DNA from: Paraspadella gotoi
Taxonomy: Eukaryota; Chaetognatha
Direction of reading: 5' to 3'
DNA: 64,000 nt
Assembly: GCA_051294375.1 (NCBI GenBank)
Contig: CM119263.1
Span: 11,633,130 to 11,697,129 of the forward strand
Below the pieces are notes generated by a model, which saw only the letters and a program-made list of their open reading frames with translations, searched no databases and had not been told where the DNA came from. Below are positions 38,240 to 50,530 of this stretch, piece by piece (within the stretch, counting starts at the first letter, position 1; each line of letters begins with the position of its first letter). The position numbers were made by a program, and so were the translations under genes.

Positions 38240-40789
38240 GAAAATAAAAAAAAATCCAAAAAAACCAATCTTATCTCTTTCGCTGCTTTTAGTTCGACAC
38301 TTTTTTTTCGTGCATTGCACATTTTTAAATGTGCAGCGAACAATGTTTTCGAGAGAAAGATTCAAGTACAGTATACTTTGTTTCGCGCCGACGGTGTGAC
38401 TTTCCTGCCTGGAAAATTATACTACTTTAATCAATCAGAATTCCGGTCGAGAGGAAAGCGGAGGCGAACGAGACCGAGAGAAGCGAGAATTTAATTTTTC
38501 AATCAGATCGTAACGAAGAAGCGAATTTCGGCAGTCGGCATGTTCCAGGAACAAACCTTCTTCGGGCGTCTGCTGTTTCAAAAAGATTCTGATTCTTTCC
38601 ATGCAGATGCAGAAACGGAGGCGACACAATGTCGGGGAGAAGAGACAAATGATTTCTAAAATTGTTTTCCTCCCCAAAACTTGACCATATTTTTGTTTTA
38701 CTTACTAGAATAGACTACAGTAAACTCCATAAAAATAAAAATAAATAATATGTACAATAAAATAACCTAACTTTTGTGTTTTTATACAACCAGGACAAAA
38801 CCACCATGAAATTGTATAGTTTGATTTATTTCAATGTATAATACATTGTCGTATACGTACCCAATACTTTGGAGGTTCGCATCGAAGCAACGCCTGTCAT
38901 AACCACCCTTTTCGCTTTTCTTCTCAGAAACCTCCGGTTTTATTTTCAGCTTCTAAACCAGAGACACAACGGGATTCCTCAGCCCCCGCTTCGTATTTGG
39001 AAAAGGAAAGGTGACTGTGACAGGCGCAATGACGGACGACTCCACCCTCACTCCTGCCGCACCGCTACCACCTTCTTCCCTCGAAATTTCTCCCGCGCCA
39101 CTGCCAGCTCTCTCACGAAGTGACATTTTCCCCGATCAACTTTCTCTTAGCCACAGTGGCGTTCGGGCGGCGCCAGAACCACCATCACACTGTGCAGTGT
39201 GCACCGGGTGACACCCGTTCCTCCTAGACTTCTTCCTTCTTTTCTTTTCTTTGCGAGATTTTCGAGGCAGAAAAAAAAAAGGAAATAAGGAAATATGGAG
39301 GATTCTGGTTGCCAGCGCCACTGTCGACGCCCCTGGGAAAAAAATAAATGACGGAAAGCCTGGAAAAGGAGAAAGAAAAGTGTAGAGGCGATCACCAATC
39401 GGTCGCCATGGAGAAGGTGATGGAGGAGATCGCTTCGTCTTTCTCTTTCCCAAAAGCGCCTGCATGTGCGTCTCTTTTTTTTTAGGTGTGTTTAATATTG
39501 TTTAATATTTGTTCCTCAATTAATAGAATTCATTCAAACGTAGAATCGAAATTCCCCCATTTTCCGTACAATTTATTGCTGCATAGAGACTGCTTAAGAA
39601 TTTTCTGATTAAAACTTCGTTTTTTGTCGAGAAGTAAGGCAAGCGAGAAACAAGGCCTTTTCCCCCCCAGGAAATTAGTTTGAAGCCATTAAGTCGGCGT
39701 ACGACTTTCTTTTTAGCTCCTTTTTTGAGGAGAAGCAGAAAAAGTCATAAATCGTCCGGAGCTCGCGAGTCTCCGTTCCGGTTTACGATTCGCCAGTCGA
39801 GGCGCAAATAGGGTCATTAAATTGACATAAACGCCTCTTATTTTTCAATTTTCAGCCGTAATTCGACAAACTAAGCGGGGCCAATTTGAGTGGAAAATGA
39901 AATCATTGACACGTAAAGAAGGGGAGAGTTTTACCTCACTTGATGGCCGTTAGGGGTCTTTCAACAAAATTAAATTTGGAAAAAATAAAGAAGAAAATTC
40001 AACGATTGTATATTATTATGTTGCTGCCAGCATTGCAACAGTAAGCAGCCTTTCCGTCGCCGTTTTAATCCAGAACTGAGCTTAGTCCATATCTCCTCGT
40101 TTTCACTGGCCAGTGAGTTGGCGTTTTCACGGCTTATTGTCGTCTCTTATTTGCATTGTGCTTTCGGAATTCACGTCATATACGAGAATTCATTGAAAGG
40201 AAAGCGGGAAAACGGGGCTGGCTGAAAGGAACATTCCAAAGCAAGCTTGGTTTTGCTTTAGAAATATAAAATGGTGCTCAAGGCTATAAAAATGAACTTG
40301 GGGTGTTGTTATAAAAAAATATGTGTAAAATAAAGTACAATAAAAATCCGAGAATTATCGAGGAAAAAAGAGGCGGACAGATGGAAAGAAAATAAGATCA
40401 GTGGGAGGAGCGGAGACAGCATCGAGGAAGCGTTGAGTCGAACTGAAATTCGATTGGAAGTAGAAAACGTGATTTAGCATGGGCGCGGCTTTATGGGGGC
40501 AGCGAGCCGCGAACGAGGAGATAAAACTGAATCAAAAACAGAGAAAAAAAAACCAATTGCTTCCAAAAAAAACAACAAAAAACGATGCAGTCGAAACTTC
40601 TAGATCCTTTTTGAGTCACCCCATTCCCTCGCCCCCGCTGCCAGACAGTTTCGTCGATGAATTTTTCAGTTCGACGACTTTTATTGCGCGCCACCTTCGG
40701 CCTCGTGATGCTCTTTTTTTTTAAAGGTAAAAATAAGAGCCCGAGAGAGTCTGAAAATAAAAAGTAGGAAAAATTAACCAGTGAAGAGA

Positions 40790-40945
40790 CGGTAATAATT
40801 GTTATGGCGTGTTAAGCGCGGCGTCACTCTTCACTGATAGGTTACCACCGGTTTAGAAACCAGGACCTTTGGGTTGGGAGACGAATGACTTGCCTCCTGC
40901 ACCAATGGCCATTGATGAACGGTTGGTGGATTTTAGTCCATCATA
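40790..40945 (-). repeat. tRNA-derived SINE-like element, family 2
   Basis: Read on the minus strand it has CCATTGGTGCAGGAGGCAAG, GGTCCTGGTTTCTAAACC and a tail containing AGTGAAGAGTGACGCCGCGC. It matches the head and start of the tail of the copy at 35930. Confidence 0.65.
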
Positions 40946-41276
40946 CAAACAACTTAAATTTTTTTTTTTCATTGGGAATAGAATAGAGATAAATCGGTCG
41001 TAAGGTTTCGGTTCGAGGCGACATTGAGCTCTTCCTCTCGCTTGGATGGAAACGTAATGATAAATAGTAAAACCCACGTGAAAAAGATGTCAAAAAACGG
41101 AGCTTAAAAGCAATAAAATATAAACACGGACAACGGTAAACAAACTAAACATGGCAAATACTAATTCATCCTCTCTCACTCTATTTCCCTGCGCGATTTC
41201 TCTTACCCATGCCGCCTTTTTTTTCCCCCTTCACATTCATGAATTCATGAGATCGATTTCCTGTTTTTTATTTCTT

Positions 41277-41378
<102 letters not shown>

Positions 41379-41379
41379 G

Positions 41380-42740
41380 CATATTCCTACCTCGAACAAT
41401 TTGTCTCCCCTCACGGTGTTGGTTCCATGCCTTTTTTTTTCATCTCAAAAAGAAACTTTTTTTACAATTTTTTCTTCGCCATTTTTTCCTTTTATGGCTG
41501 CGGAAATATTCGCGCATGAGACGGAAACGGGAAGAGGAAGGGGGAACGGTCTGACAACAGATTCGGGCTCCCGGGAAAGCAATGGGGTCACCAATGACCG
41601 TCTTTGCTTTTGGAATCGGAAAATAGATTTGGACGGCCCGGCGATTGCTCTAATAAGACGGTTCCACTGATATACGATAATAAACTGACAATGAAGTCTG
41701 TGAAGCGTTAACTGGCTTTCAATATAACGAAGGTTCAAACTTGATATGAATGTTTTCCAATATTACGTACGATTTTAAACGCGAGATATATCCTCGGCGT
41801 TAGGGAAAAATATATCAACTTTCCTCTCGACCCATATATTCAGAAAGATCGCGGGCAAAAAAAAAAATTTAATATCAATTTGCGGAGTTAGCTAAGAGAG
41901 AAAGGAAAAAAATGGCTACTGAACGGGACGAAGGGAAGAAATAAAAAAAAGATTCTGACGTTTATTTGAACATTTTTTCTTTTTTTAAGAAAAGATGGAG
42001 GATCCTTCATGATTGAACACCGGAGACATAGGTCAAACACTTTTTACAAGCCAAACGATTCCATTTTCATATTCCTTAAAAATAAATTACATTTTGTGAT
42101 ATATATTGTTCTGTAGGCATGTAATAATTTATGAAAAGTCAAAGTAAACTGTACACTCACTACAAACCGCTTTAAAATTTAAATTAAGCCAGGATTGGCA
42201 TAGCTGATGTTGTTTTTCTGAACCTCGTCGGTGAAGAATGGAAATTAAACGGGGGGAAGAAGGGAAAGTTGATTTCGTTGAGAGGATAAAAAGATATGGA
42301 GAGAGAATGGGTGGAAAGGAAGGAAAGGTAATATCAAAGCAAAAAGAAAGTGGAGGAAAGGCGAGAAAAAGGAGAAAAAGTAAAAGGGAAACGATCATGA
42401 AGGAATGATACGAAATAGAAAGAAAAATCCCTCGGGCGAAAACCACAAAGAAGAAAACAATAAGCGCGGGCTCGTCAAAAAAGAATGGCAACAATTTGCC
42501 AAAAAACAACATTGATAAACAAACAAGTGAAACCCCAACCTAACAAAAAGAATGGAGTATGACAATTAAAATTTTCCCGTCTTTCTTTTTACTTCTTAGT
42601 TCATACTATTTTATTTTTTCAAACGAAAAAGAGTGATACATATAGTTAATTTAGTTTTCGTTTTTATTTTTTGGTACGAGAAAATCTTATCTTTGCAATC
42701 TTTAGAGGTAAACAATCTTTTCAACCTAGAAAAACATGAG
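41380..42740. other. Non-coding DNA, purine-rich in part
   Basis: 42240-42500 is strongly purine-rich on the plus strand. No gene is recognised. Confidence 0.4.
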
Positions 42741-42741
42741 T

Positions 42742-42868
<127 letters not shown>

Positions 42869-43406
42869 ATCTCCCATCCCACATTTCAACAATATCCTTC
42901 CAAAATTTCTGATGATGACGAAACAAAGAACAAAGCGAGGAATCTTTCTCCCTTTTTCCTTGAAAGAAAAGAAAAAGAAAAAAAAAAGAGAAGAAAATTA
43001 AAGAAAATAGTGGCGATTATTCGTCTCGCATTTTAAACAGCTCACCCCGTCTAAATCGTTGAGTATAACAACAGGGATTTCATGCATTATTCCAAAGACA
43101 AAAAGCTCAAAGAATGCTAAGACTTAACTCAGAATGACAAGCAAAAACAACAATGATTTGATGTTTCCGCATTTTTAAAATTTCTTAGAAAAAATTGAGT
43201 TTGTGGCATTGAAAAACACCCAAAACCTACGGTAAAATGCAAATTATGTTTCCCTTAGTTTTTTTTTTTTTTTTTTTTAGATTTTTATCACAGAAAAGTT
43301 TTTTACAACTTTTTCTTATTTTATGGCGCAAAATCCTTTAAATGATTCTCGTTGATGGTCGCTCTTGGGAAGGAAACGAGCTGAGAAATTTCAGGAAATG
43401 AAATGG

Positions 43407-43580
43407 GTCATCTGTTTAGAGAGGAAGACTGTCTCGTGCTGTCCCATGACCAAAATTGGTTCTCAGAGGTATTAGAGAGGCGATTTACATCAAAGCCCTC
43501 GAGCCCTCTTTGAATCGTGATGGAGGACGATTCGACCTCCCTCCAAGCTATGATTCGCTTATCAAAACTGTGGTGGAGCA
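43407..43580 (+). pseudogene. Remnant of Penelope-like endonuclease domain
   Basis: This is the coding remnant inside the element above. It runs from GHLFREEDC-like residues through the REAIYIK and SLNRDGG motifs to LPPSYDSL, with one frameshift. The GIY-YIG catalytic core itself is missing, so no activity is expected. Confidence 0.6.
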
Positions 43581-44355
43581 CCCAACGCCACCTCAGCCGC
43601 ACGGTGACTCCCCTGTCCCCACTCAACGGGTCAGGCGGAGACCTCTCAGCAGGCAATGGATACCTGATGCCTCACCCAAGCCTGCAGCAACTTGGCACGA
43701 CTCTCCTCGTACCGAGCGTCGCCCAAAACGACGGCTGCAGGAGGAGGGGAGGAGTCTGTATCTCCTGTACCAAAACAGGCCAGAACAGGCAATCGCCCGC
43801 CTCACCGTCAGGTGAGAGGAGGGCATTCGGCAGGCTTATCAGGTCAGAGAGACATTCGAGTGGCACTGGGCATTTTTCCAGGTGGGTCATTACCAGATCC
43901 CAGCCTAACTAACTCCACCACAATACTCTCTCAACCTATGACAGGCCTATGAACCGAAATTCATCAGTAATATCCTTCATTTGCCCGGCTGGGGGGGGAC
44001 CAGCTCACTTTGAGCTCTTTCTTTACTTATTTTTCTCTTACCTCTTTATCTTAACTATCCCTCATAAACTATCCTTTTCCATTTCATTTTCAATATTTCA
44101 ATATTCCACTATTTTCAAAAATGCACAAACAGCCTAATTTAATTTATTTAAATCTTTGTTATGTCTAGTTTATAATACTATTTATCTTTGTTGTACATTG
44201 CCTAATGTATACTATTATTTCTCTCTCTCTGTGTCTCTCTCTCCCTCTCTCTCTCCCTTTTCACCAATTTCACATTCACTCTCCTTTTCATCCCTGTCCT
44301 CATCTTCACCTGTCCTCACATCTGACCACTTTCCTTTACTAAATTCTTTGTTGGA

Positions 44356-44356
<1 letters not shown>

Positions 44357-44425
<69 letters not shown>
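44357..44425 (+). repeat. (CT)n microsatellite inside the Penelope-like 3' region
   Basis: About 68 bp of CT repeats. Confidence 0.95.
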
Positions 44426-44428
<3 letters not shown>

Positions 44429-44461
44429 GTTTGTGAAATAAATTATTTGTGATTTCAGATG

Positions 44462-44496
44462 CTGATGAAGGCTTGAGTTGTGAGCCGAAACATGTC
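44462..44496 (+). ncRNA. Hammerhead-ribozyme-like motif of the Penelope-like element
   Basis: CTGATGA (44462-44468) is followed by a 4-bp stem GGCT/AGCC, then GAAA (44487-44490), a minimal ACATGT stem III and a GTC cleavage triplet. This order is that of a type I hammerhead, and Penelope-like elements are known to carry minimal hammerheads. However, an extra A sits between CTGATGA and stem II, and stem I pairs for only about 2 bp. Self-cleavage is doubtful. Confidence 0.45.
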
Positions 44497-44529
44497 CAAA
44501 GTTAATAAAAACTTTATTGTTGTTCCACG

Positions 44530-46070
44530 AAAATTTTCGTTTTTAATTAAGGAAATGAAAAAGAAAAAAAAATCCCAAAATTCGTAAAAAGCAATTATTG
44601 AAGGACGATTTTGGGTTTCGACAGAGGATATTGCATGTCAACTCTAGGTAGTAACTTTTAAAAAACATTTAATTTTCTTTTTTGAGAAACAAAATTTAAA
44701 TTTGTGAAACGAAAACTTTTTTTTCAGAATCAAAAAAAATTACTAATATAATCATATATTTCGAAATCAGCAATCAAAAAATAGTTTTGTTATAAATAAA
44801 TCATCTCGCAGCAACCCCCAAAACAGAAAGTGCGCAGTCGACCGTAAATGGAAAAAGCCATCTTGAGTGAATGCCACCACGATGAAAATCTTCTTTGGAG
44901 AGGAATGAAGCGTTATGGTTTGGTGTCGCTTCAAAGGTGTTGAATCCCGTTTTGTTTATGGGAATTTTCTCGAAAGACGATTCGCTCCGAGGCGACGATA
45001 GCGATTCGCTTTTCTTTTCATATAAACCGTCGAATTTAGAGATCGTAAACGCGTAGAAAGAGAAAAGTAAAGGATTTAAAAAAGAGAGAGAGAGAGAGAA
45101 ATGACGCCGAGGGAATGCGAAAACTGGCGCCGAGGAATGGAGCAAGAGGATTACGAGAGGATTTTATAATTTGTGCCTCGAGTACTCGTGGAGCAACTCA
45201 ATAAGTCACTTTTCGGTGGTTCGGTATCTGTCAGTCTGTCGATCTGTTTTACTTAACTTTTTAATCCTGATAACTTCTTCAATTAATTTTTTATTTGGTA
45301 GAAAGGTAAGGTACCCTAAGACATTTATTGTGCACGTGCATCATACGTTTTCAGTCGTGTGATAACCTAAATTTGTCGATGAAAGAAAGTCACTGCGGGG
45401 CAACGCCTTGAACTCTCGGGTTCGGGTTTTAAGAATCGATTACAATAGAATTTCAAAAAACAAATCCAAGTGAAAATGATGTTTACAAGAAAAGCTTTAA
45501 GTAAAATAAACAAAAGCTGTTTTAATTTGTTATTTTTATAAGACGACAAACTTTTAAAATGTATAAGAAAAAATTTTGTCGTCGCAGCTCGAAGACTTTC
45601 TCCCAACGTCTCAGTTTTCTCTTCGTCTCCGTCTCAGACATTCACCAAGAAGAATATTTAATGCGCCTCCGTCGGGTCTTTGACGTCAACTTTGTTGTCA
45701 TCTTTGAAGTTACGTAGACCAAAGTTCTCGCCAACTTAGTTGCCATCCCAGTAGTTACTTCACGATTCTTAGTGCAGGTTGAGAGACATACGCGCGCTAA
45801 ACAAAAAAGGATTCCAAAACTTTAAAAGAGTTTAGAAGGTGTGAAAGAGAAGGAAAGACACTTACTTAACTCGTATGTCCCTCAAACGCGTCAAACAAGT
45901 TTCCTTCATTGAATAATAGAATAGGCTTCAGTGGATGCAAGCCTTAAAAAACGTACAAAGTCTGTTTCATCTTATCCCCGCATGTTTGTTTCCTTTGCAG
46001 ACCGAATAGCAGCGGGAAAAAATAAACATGTAAATATAACGAAGTCGTATATATACATTTATTTAATCAA
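44530..46070. other. Non-coding DNA
   Basis: No gene is recognised. A reversed fragment of the CGCGAGTACTCGCG family lies at 45174-45258. Confidence 0.4.
45174..45258 (-). repeat. Partial copy of the CGCGAGTACTCGCG family
   Basis: CTCGAGTACTCGTGGAGCAA followed by AAGTCACTTTTCGG and a run of TCTGTC-type motifs matches the GC-rich end of the family. The other end is missing. Confidence 0.6.

Positions 46071-46073
<3 letters not shown>

Positions 46074-46125
<52 letters not shown>
46074..46125 (+). repeat. (CT)n microsatellite at the left edge of the duplicated segment
   Basis: About 52 bp of CT repeats. Similarity between the clean and noisy copies starts just after it. Confidence 0.95.
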
Positions 46126-46128
<3 letters not shown>

Positions 46129-46193
46129 ATTTGACACACACACATCTTCTTTCAAGCTTTCTCTCTTTCTTTCCTTGTTTCTTTTTCATTTCT

Positions 46194-46196
46194 TTT

Positions 46197-46292
<96 letters not shown>

Positions 46293-46305
46293 TTTCTTTC
46301 TTTCT
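46194..46305 (+). repeat. (TTTC)n microsatellite
   Basis: About 25 TTTC units. The second copy has the same repeat, irregular, at 53040-53215. Confidence 0.95.
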
Positions 46306-47103
46306 TCTGTGATGAAGACAAAAGTAGAATGAGAAATCGTTTCCGTTCCCGTAAGATGAATGACGTTGGTTAACGGTATGAAAATTTTATGAAAATCTGG
46401 AATATCCGTGAGGATTCGGATTTTGGAAGTATTTGAAGTCAGTGCAAATAAAGAATTCTAGAGAATCTACAAACCACAAGAATTTAAAAACCCCAAACCC
46501 AGAGTATCCATTGTCGTGACTATGAAGTTTCAATGGGTGTATTAACGTATTGGACAGTTTTATAATAACAATTTTAGAAAGTGAAAATATACAATAATAA
46601 TCGATCCTAAAATTGTAATAAATAAAATGACACCAACATAGGGAATCCTTATCCACAAATCCTTATTAAGGATTTGTTCTTAAAGTCTATAGAAAATAGT
46701 TTTATTTAGCTCCATATAAGAAAACGTATTTATCAATTGGCTTTTAGTTTTAAAAATTTTGAAACAAAAGAGAAACGCAAGTAAGTTTCGTACCATGAAG
46801 ACCAAAGTCTTGCTTTTTCGTTTTGTGGATTTTAAATTTTCTGAAATTCATTTTTTCTTCACGGTGGAAATGGTTTCCATTCTGGAAGGCTTCGTTTGAG
46901 ACCGGCGCTTGATTACGAGAGAGAAAAGGAGGTAAAACGGCTTGAGGGAGGGGGAGAAGGAGAAACAGGGTTACAAAGAGAGAAATATACCTTCTTCTCT
47001 CAAATTTACTGACGACATGTTTATGATTATATTATATAAGCTCTAAAGATTCAAAGTTTGCCTCGCAATTAGAAAACATTCGCTTTGGCGTTTAATTATC
47101 CCT

Positions 47104-47375
47104 GTGTGGCGGTATATTCACACCGCCTCACGTCCACCATCCTTCAGCCAAATCCATTGGCTCAGAGGGGGAACACACCATCCCAGGCGTAGTGTTCCAT
47201 CCACAGTCCTAACGACTTCCCTCTGCGTTGGCAAAGCGAGACCGTCCTAGGGTAACCGCGCCAGTGACTGGAGGTGTCACTGAGGGTCGGAAGCCCCCAA
47301 AGCCAACAGTGAGATGCCCCATCCCAATGGGCATCACAGGCAACCTGGCTGTTGCCATACCTGCACGAATACCTT
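47104..47375 (-). repeat. Dispersed repeat, GGTTACCCTAGGACGG family
   Basis: Inverted relative to the 31675 copy, and longer: it continues into GGCTTTGGGGGCTTCCGACC-type sequence and ends near CAGGTATGGCAACAG. It is single here but appears twice in the corresponding part of copy B. Confidence 0.75.
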
Positions 47376-47964
47376 AACTCAAAATTAACCTTTTTCGATA
47401 TATATTTTATATATAAATTTATCATATAACGACAGATTATCAATAATATTTTTTCAGTAAAAAGATATTATACTTTGATGTAGTAGTAATTGGAAAATTA
47501 TAAAATGAGGTAACGAAGCCAAAAACAAAAAGAGTGATAAGCGTAAAAAATATGCCTTGCTCTCAAGAAGCGACGCCAATAGTTAATTTAATATAGCAGA
47601 AAGTCAAAACCTCCTACGACATCCAAAGAATGAGACATTCCTCCAATAAAACCAAATTACGCTGCGATAACCTGCGCTGCGTTGAGATCCTGTGTTGAGA
47701 TCCCGAGACGAATCTGAAAAGCTTGCGAAGGAAATCGTGAATAATTTAACCGCATGAAGAACGGCTTCAGTGTTGATGACGACAATGATTGCGTTTGACG
47801 GCGATAATGATATTGACGGCTCGACCAGAAGTCCGTGTCGTAATGTGATCTTGGAAGACGACATTCTCTCTCCTTTCCTCGCGAGATAAAGGAGTCTTGT
47901 TAGCGCTCATTGACTTTTTTTCTTTTTTAGTTTTCTTTTCATTTATTTCTTTGTTCTTTCTTTC

Positions 47965-48285
47965 GCGAGTACTCGCGGAGCAACTCTATAATTCACTTTT
48001 CGGTCGGTCTGACGGTCGGTCGGTCCTTCTTTCCGTCGGTCTGTCCCATTATGTAAAAATGCATATAATTTGTTTATAGTTAACTATAGTTGGTTGCTTA
48101 TTTGTTAAGACAGAAAAAACCCTCAAATCTAAGGGACTACTAACGTCGTTTACAGAAATTCCTATAACTATAAAGTGCATGTCATAAATACATGGGCAAA
48201 AAAAGGTTTTTAGTTATGTCATATCATGTCATATCATATCATGTAAAGTCATTGCGGCGTTGCGTTGGAATTACCGTTCTTGTTT
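47965..48285 (-). repeat. CGCGAGTACTCGCG dispersed family
   Basis: On the minus strand it reads AACAAGAACGGTAATTCCAA to CTCGCGAGTACTCGCG-like ends, as in the copies at 24937 and 28592. It is bordered by a (TTTC)n repeat at 48286-48370. The noisy counterpart is at about 55500-55840. Confidence 0.7.
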
Positions 48286-48380
48286 TCTTTCTTTCTTTCT
48301 TTCTTTTTTTCTTTCTTTTTTTTCTTTATTTTTTCTTTATTTTTTCTCTCTTTCTTTCTTTCTTTCTCTCTTATATTCAG

Positions 48381-49802
48381 TAGGCCTTAGCAAATTTTAT
48401 AAAGTTTTTTACAGAATTTAGCACTATAGTACAAATTAGTCCCCTATATGCTACTAATTATTTTCTATCTTTGTTTTTTGAAAAATCGATCAATAAGTGC
48501 TTGCAACTCTTCAAAATTTGCCAAAAAACGGTTTTTTTCATTAAAAATGATAGATATCTTAAAAAATATCAGTCAAAATCATATTTAACCTGCGTCAATT
48601 TAAAGAGCGGAAAAAATACTCTATTTTACATACTTTATTTTTAAAAATCCAAAAAATACTTTTCAAATTATTGATGTTTAAAAAACCGAATTCTCGGCAT
48701 TTTAAAGTCACATTTTTTTATTTTCCTTTTATAACTTTGAAAATAATGTAAAATAAGGTGTAAAACAGACTAAATCCTCTAGAGTAAACCTTAGGCTTTC
48801 CATTGGCGTAAATAGGTATTAGTTTTTTAATTTTGTTCGGGAGCTATGAATTGTTAAATCTTGAAAAAATTATGAAAAAATATTTATTTATTATTTTTGT
48901 CTGTGTGCTTACAATTTGAATGTTTATACATCTATCATTATCTACAAAACATAAGCTTTAATTTGAGACCTCTCCTAACTTTTTACGATTTTTCATTATT
49001 GAATTATTAGTAAAAATTAATTTTTTTTTTAAAAAAAGATTAATCAATTAGTACTTTCAAATAGAATATTTTTTTAAAAATAAAGATACAAAAATACAGT
49101 TCTACTTATAAGGCTTTAAAACAAATGTTTAAAATAAAAAATAATATAAATTATAATAAAAAATAAATAAACAGATTATTAACTTTATTTTATTATAAAA
49201 AATATATGATGTTTAATTAAATCTTAATCTATATATATATTAGTTGAGTGCTTTAATTCAATCTCATATCCAGCTTTTAATAGTAATAATATTTGTTATT
49301 ATTTATAAAAAAAAATTTACAAAATAATAATAATACAGTAGCTCACTCAATATTTAATATATATAACAAGTATAATGCATTAACTTTTAATACTTGAATA
49401 AAATATATATTAATAGTTTTTAAAATATTTTTAAAATTTTTTAAAATAATTTAAAATTTTTAAAATAAAAAAATGTGACTTTAAAATGCCGAGAATTCGG
49501 TTTTTTAAACAATAATTGGAAAAGTATTTTTTGGATTTTTAAAAATAAAGTATGTAAAATGAAGTATTTTTTCCGCTCTTAAAATTGACGCAAGTTAAAT
49601 TTGATTCTGACTGATATTTTTTAAGATATCTATCATTTTTAATGAAAAAAAACGTTTTTTTGCAAATTTTGAAGAGTTGCAAGCACTTATTGATCGATTT
49701 TTCAAAAAACAAAGATAGAAAAAAATTAGTAGCATATAGGGGACTAATTTGTACTATAGTGCTAAATTCTGTAAAAAACTTTATAAAATTTGCTAAGGCC
49801 TA
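48381..49802 (+). mobile_element. MITE-like element with about 340-bp terminal inverted repeats
   Basis: The left end TAGGCCTTAGCAAATTTTAT runs to about 48725. It is matched almost base for base, in reverse complement, by about 49462-49802 ending TTTGCTAAGGCCTA. An 8-bp direct repeat, ATATTCAG, flanks it exactly (48373-48380 and 49803-49810) and is the target-site duplication. The 740-bp interior is AT-rich without an ORF. An 8-bp duplication fits hAT-type (also Merlin or P-like) elements; the long inverted repeats are unusual for hAT. It lies about 140 bp past the chitinase stop codon. The noisy counterpart is at about 55940-57532. Confidence 0.9.
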
Positions 49803-49885
49803 ATATTCAGTCTTTCAATTTTGTTCTTCATTTTCTCTCTTTCTTTGCGAAATAAATTTGAAATTTTTAATAAATTTTTTATACA

Positions 49886-49891
49886 TTTATT
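49886..49891 (-). promoter_or_regulatory. Possible polyadenylation signal of the chitinase gene
   Basis: AATAAA on the minus strand, about 50 nt after the stop codon. If used, the transcript would end before the MITE-like element. Confidence 0.4.
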
Positions 49892-49941
49892 TCTAACCAA
49901 TGACTAGAATCGATCTCTACAATAACCATTTAGATCTGTAT

Positions 49942-50414
49942 TCATGGCATCTTGCAATCGTCTCTCTTGACATTTTGTGGCCAATCGCAGTTGTGCGTCG
50001 CAGTGTTGAAGAGCAATCCGGAGGCGCAGCTGCGTCGAACGCCTCTGTTAGGGCCGGTGCACATCAAGAAGTCGGCGCAGTTGTCCGCCACGCCCACGAC
50101 CTGTCCAGATTCCGTGCACTTGCCCGGTTCGGGCTTGACGCCCCCGTTATCGCCGTTGTCACCACCATTGTCACCGCCGTTGTCACCGCCGTTGTCACCA
50201 CCGTTGTCACCCCCGTTGTCACCGCCGTTGTCACCGCCGTTATCACCAGTATCGGGTTCGACAGGGATTCCATTATTGAAGAGAACATCGACGATGGCTT
50301 TGAGAAGAGGATATTTGCCTTCGCCGCAGAAGGTTCCTTTGAAGTCGTCCAAGTCGAGCGCCCAGATCATACCGCCAGCTAGGCCCTTGTCCAGGATGTA
50401 CTTAGCCTTAAGAC
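49942..50414 (-). CDS. GH18 chitinase, last exon: barrel end, GDNG linker and CBM14 domain
   Basis: Chitinases of glycosyl hydrolase family 18 cut chitin and, in arthropods, act in moulting or in the gut. After the acceptor (TTTTTCCGTCAG), the exon reads [20 protein letters not shown], which is the last barrel strand and includes the GGxMxWxxDxDDF signature. [13 protein letters not shown] sequence follows. Then comes a linker of about eight GDNG repeats (12-bp units). A six-cysteine peritrophin-A/CBM14 chitin-binding domain ends the protein with CKMP and a TGA stop. A GH18 domain followed by a linker and CBM14 is the standard layout of secreted arthropod chitinases. Phase 1 on entry matches the exon at 51736. 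Confidence 0.93.
50150..50250 (-). repeat. 12-bp coding repeat for the GDNG linker
   Basis: Eight or so 12-bp units with the sequence GGTGACAACGGC and third-position changes encode Gly-Asp-Asn-Gly. Being in frame, unit gain or loss would change linker length without breaking the gene. Confidence 0.9.
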
Positions 50415-50530
50415 CTGACGGAAAAAGGGGTGATTAAAGGATAATTAAGATCTCTTTCAGATTTAAGGTATAAAAATTAAAAGAGATTAAAGGAAAAGTA
50501 ACGGACACTTGTCAGGAACAAACTCTTGTG

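Larger units (their letters stand above)
36260..40780. other. Non-coding DNA
   Basis: No credible gene. A GA tract lies at 37387-37438 and a hexanucleotide (TTTTTC)n repeat at 38174-38239. Open frames such as 36829-37095 (+) and 38435-38677 (-) have mixed composition but no recognisable motif or splice-site support. Confidence 0.4.
43400..44520 (+). mobile_element. Penelope-like retroelement, 5'-truncated 3' end
   Basis: The stretch starts within the C-terminal endonuclease (GIY-YIG) part of a Penelope-like element. The translated blocks HDQNWF and REAIYIKALEPSLNRDGG, followed by LPPSYDSL, match the typical end of that domain. They lie in two frames, with a one-base frameshift near 43468 between NWF and RGIREA. 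No reverse transcriptase lies upstream, so the copy is dead on arrival. The rest is 3' non-coding sequence with CT tracts (44220-44270 and 44357-44425). It ends with a hammerhead-like motif (44462-44496) and TTAATAAAAACTTTATTG. The 3' boundary is inferred. The 5' edge near 43400 is where similarity begins, not a proven junction. Confidence 0.65.

Noticed and set aside
49900-50437. Plus-strand frames opposite the chitinase last exon
   Set aside because: They are antisense shadows; the minus strand carries clear GH18 and CBM14 sequence.
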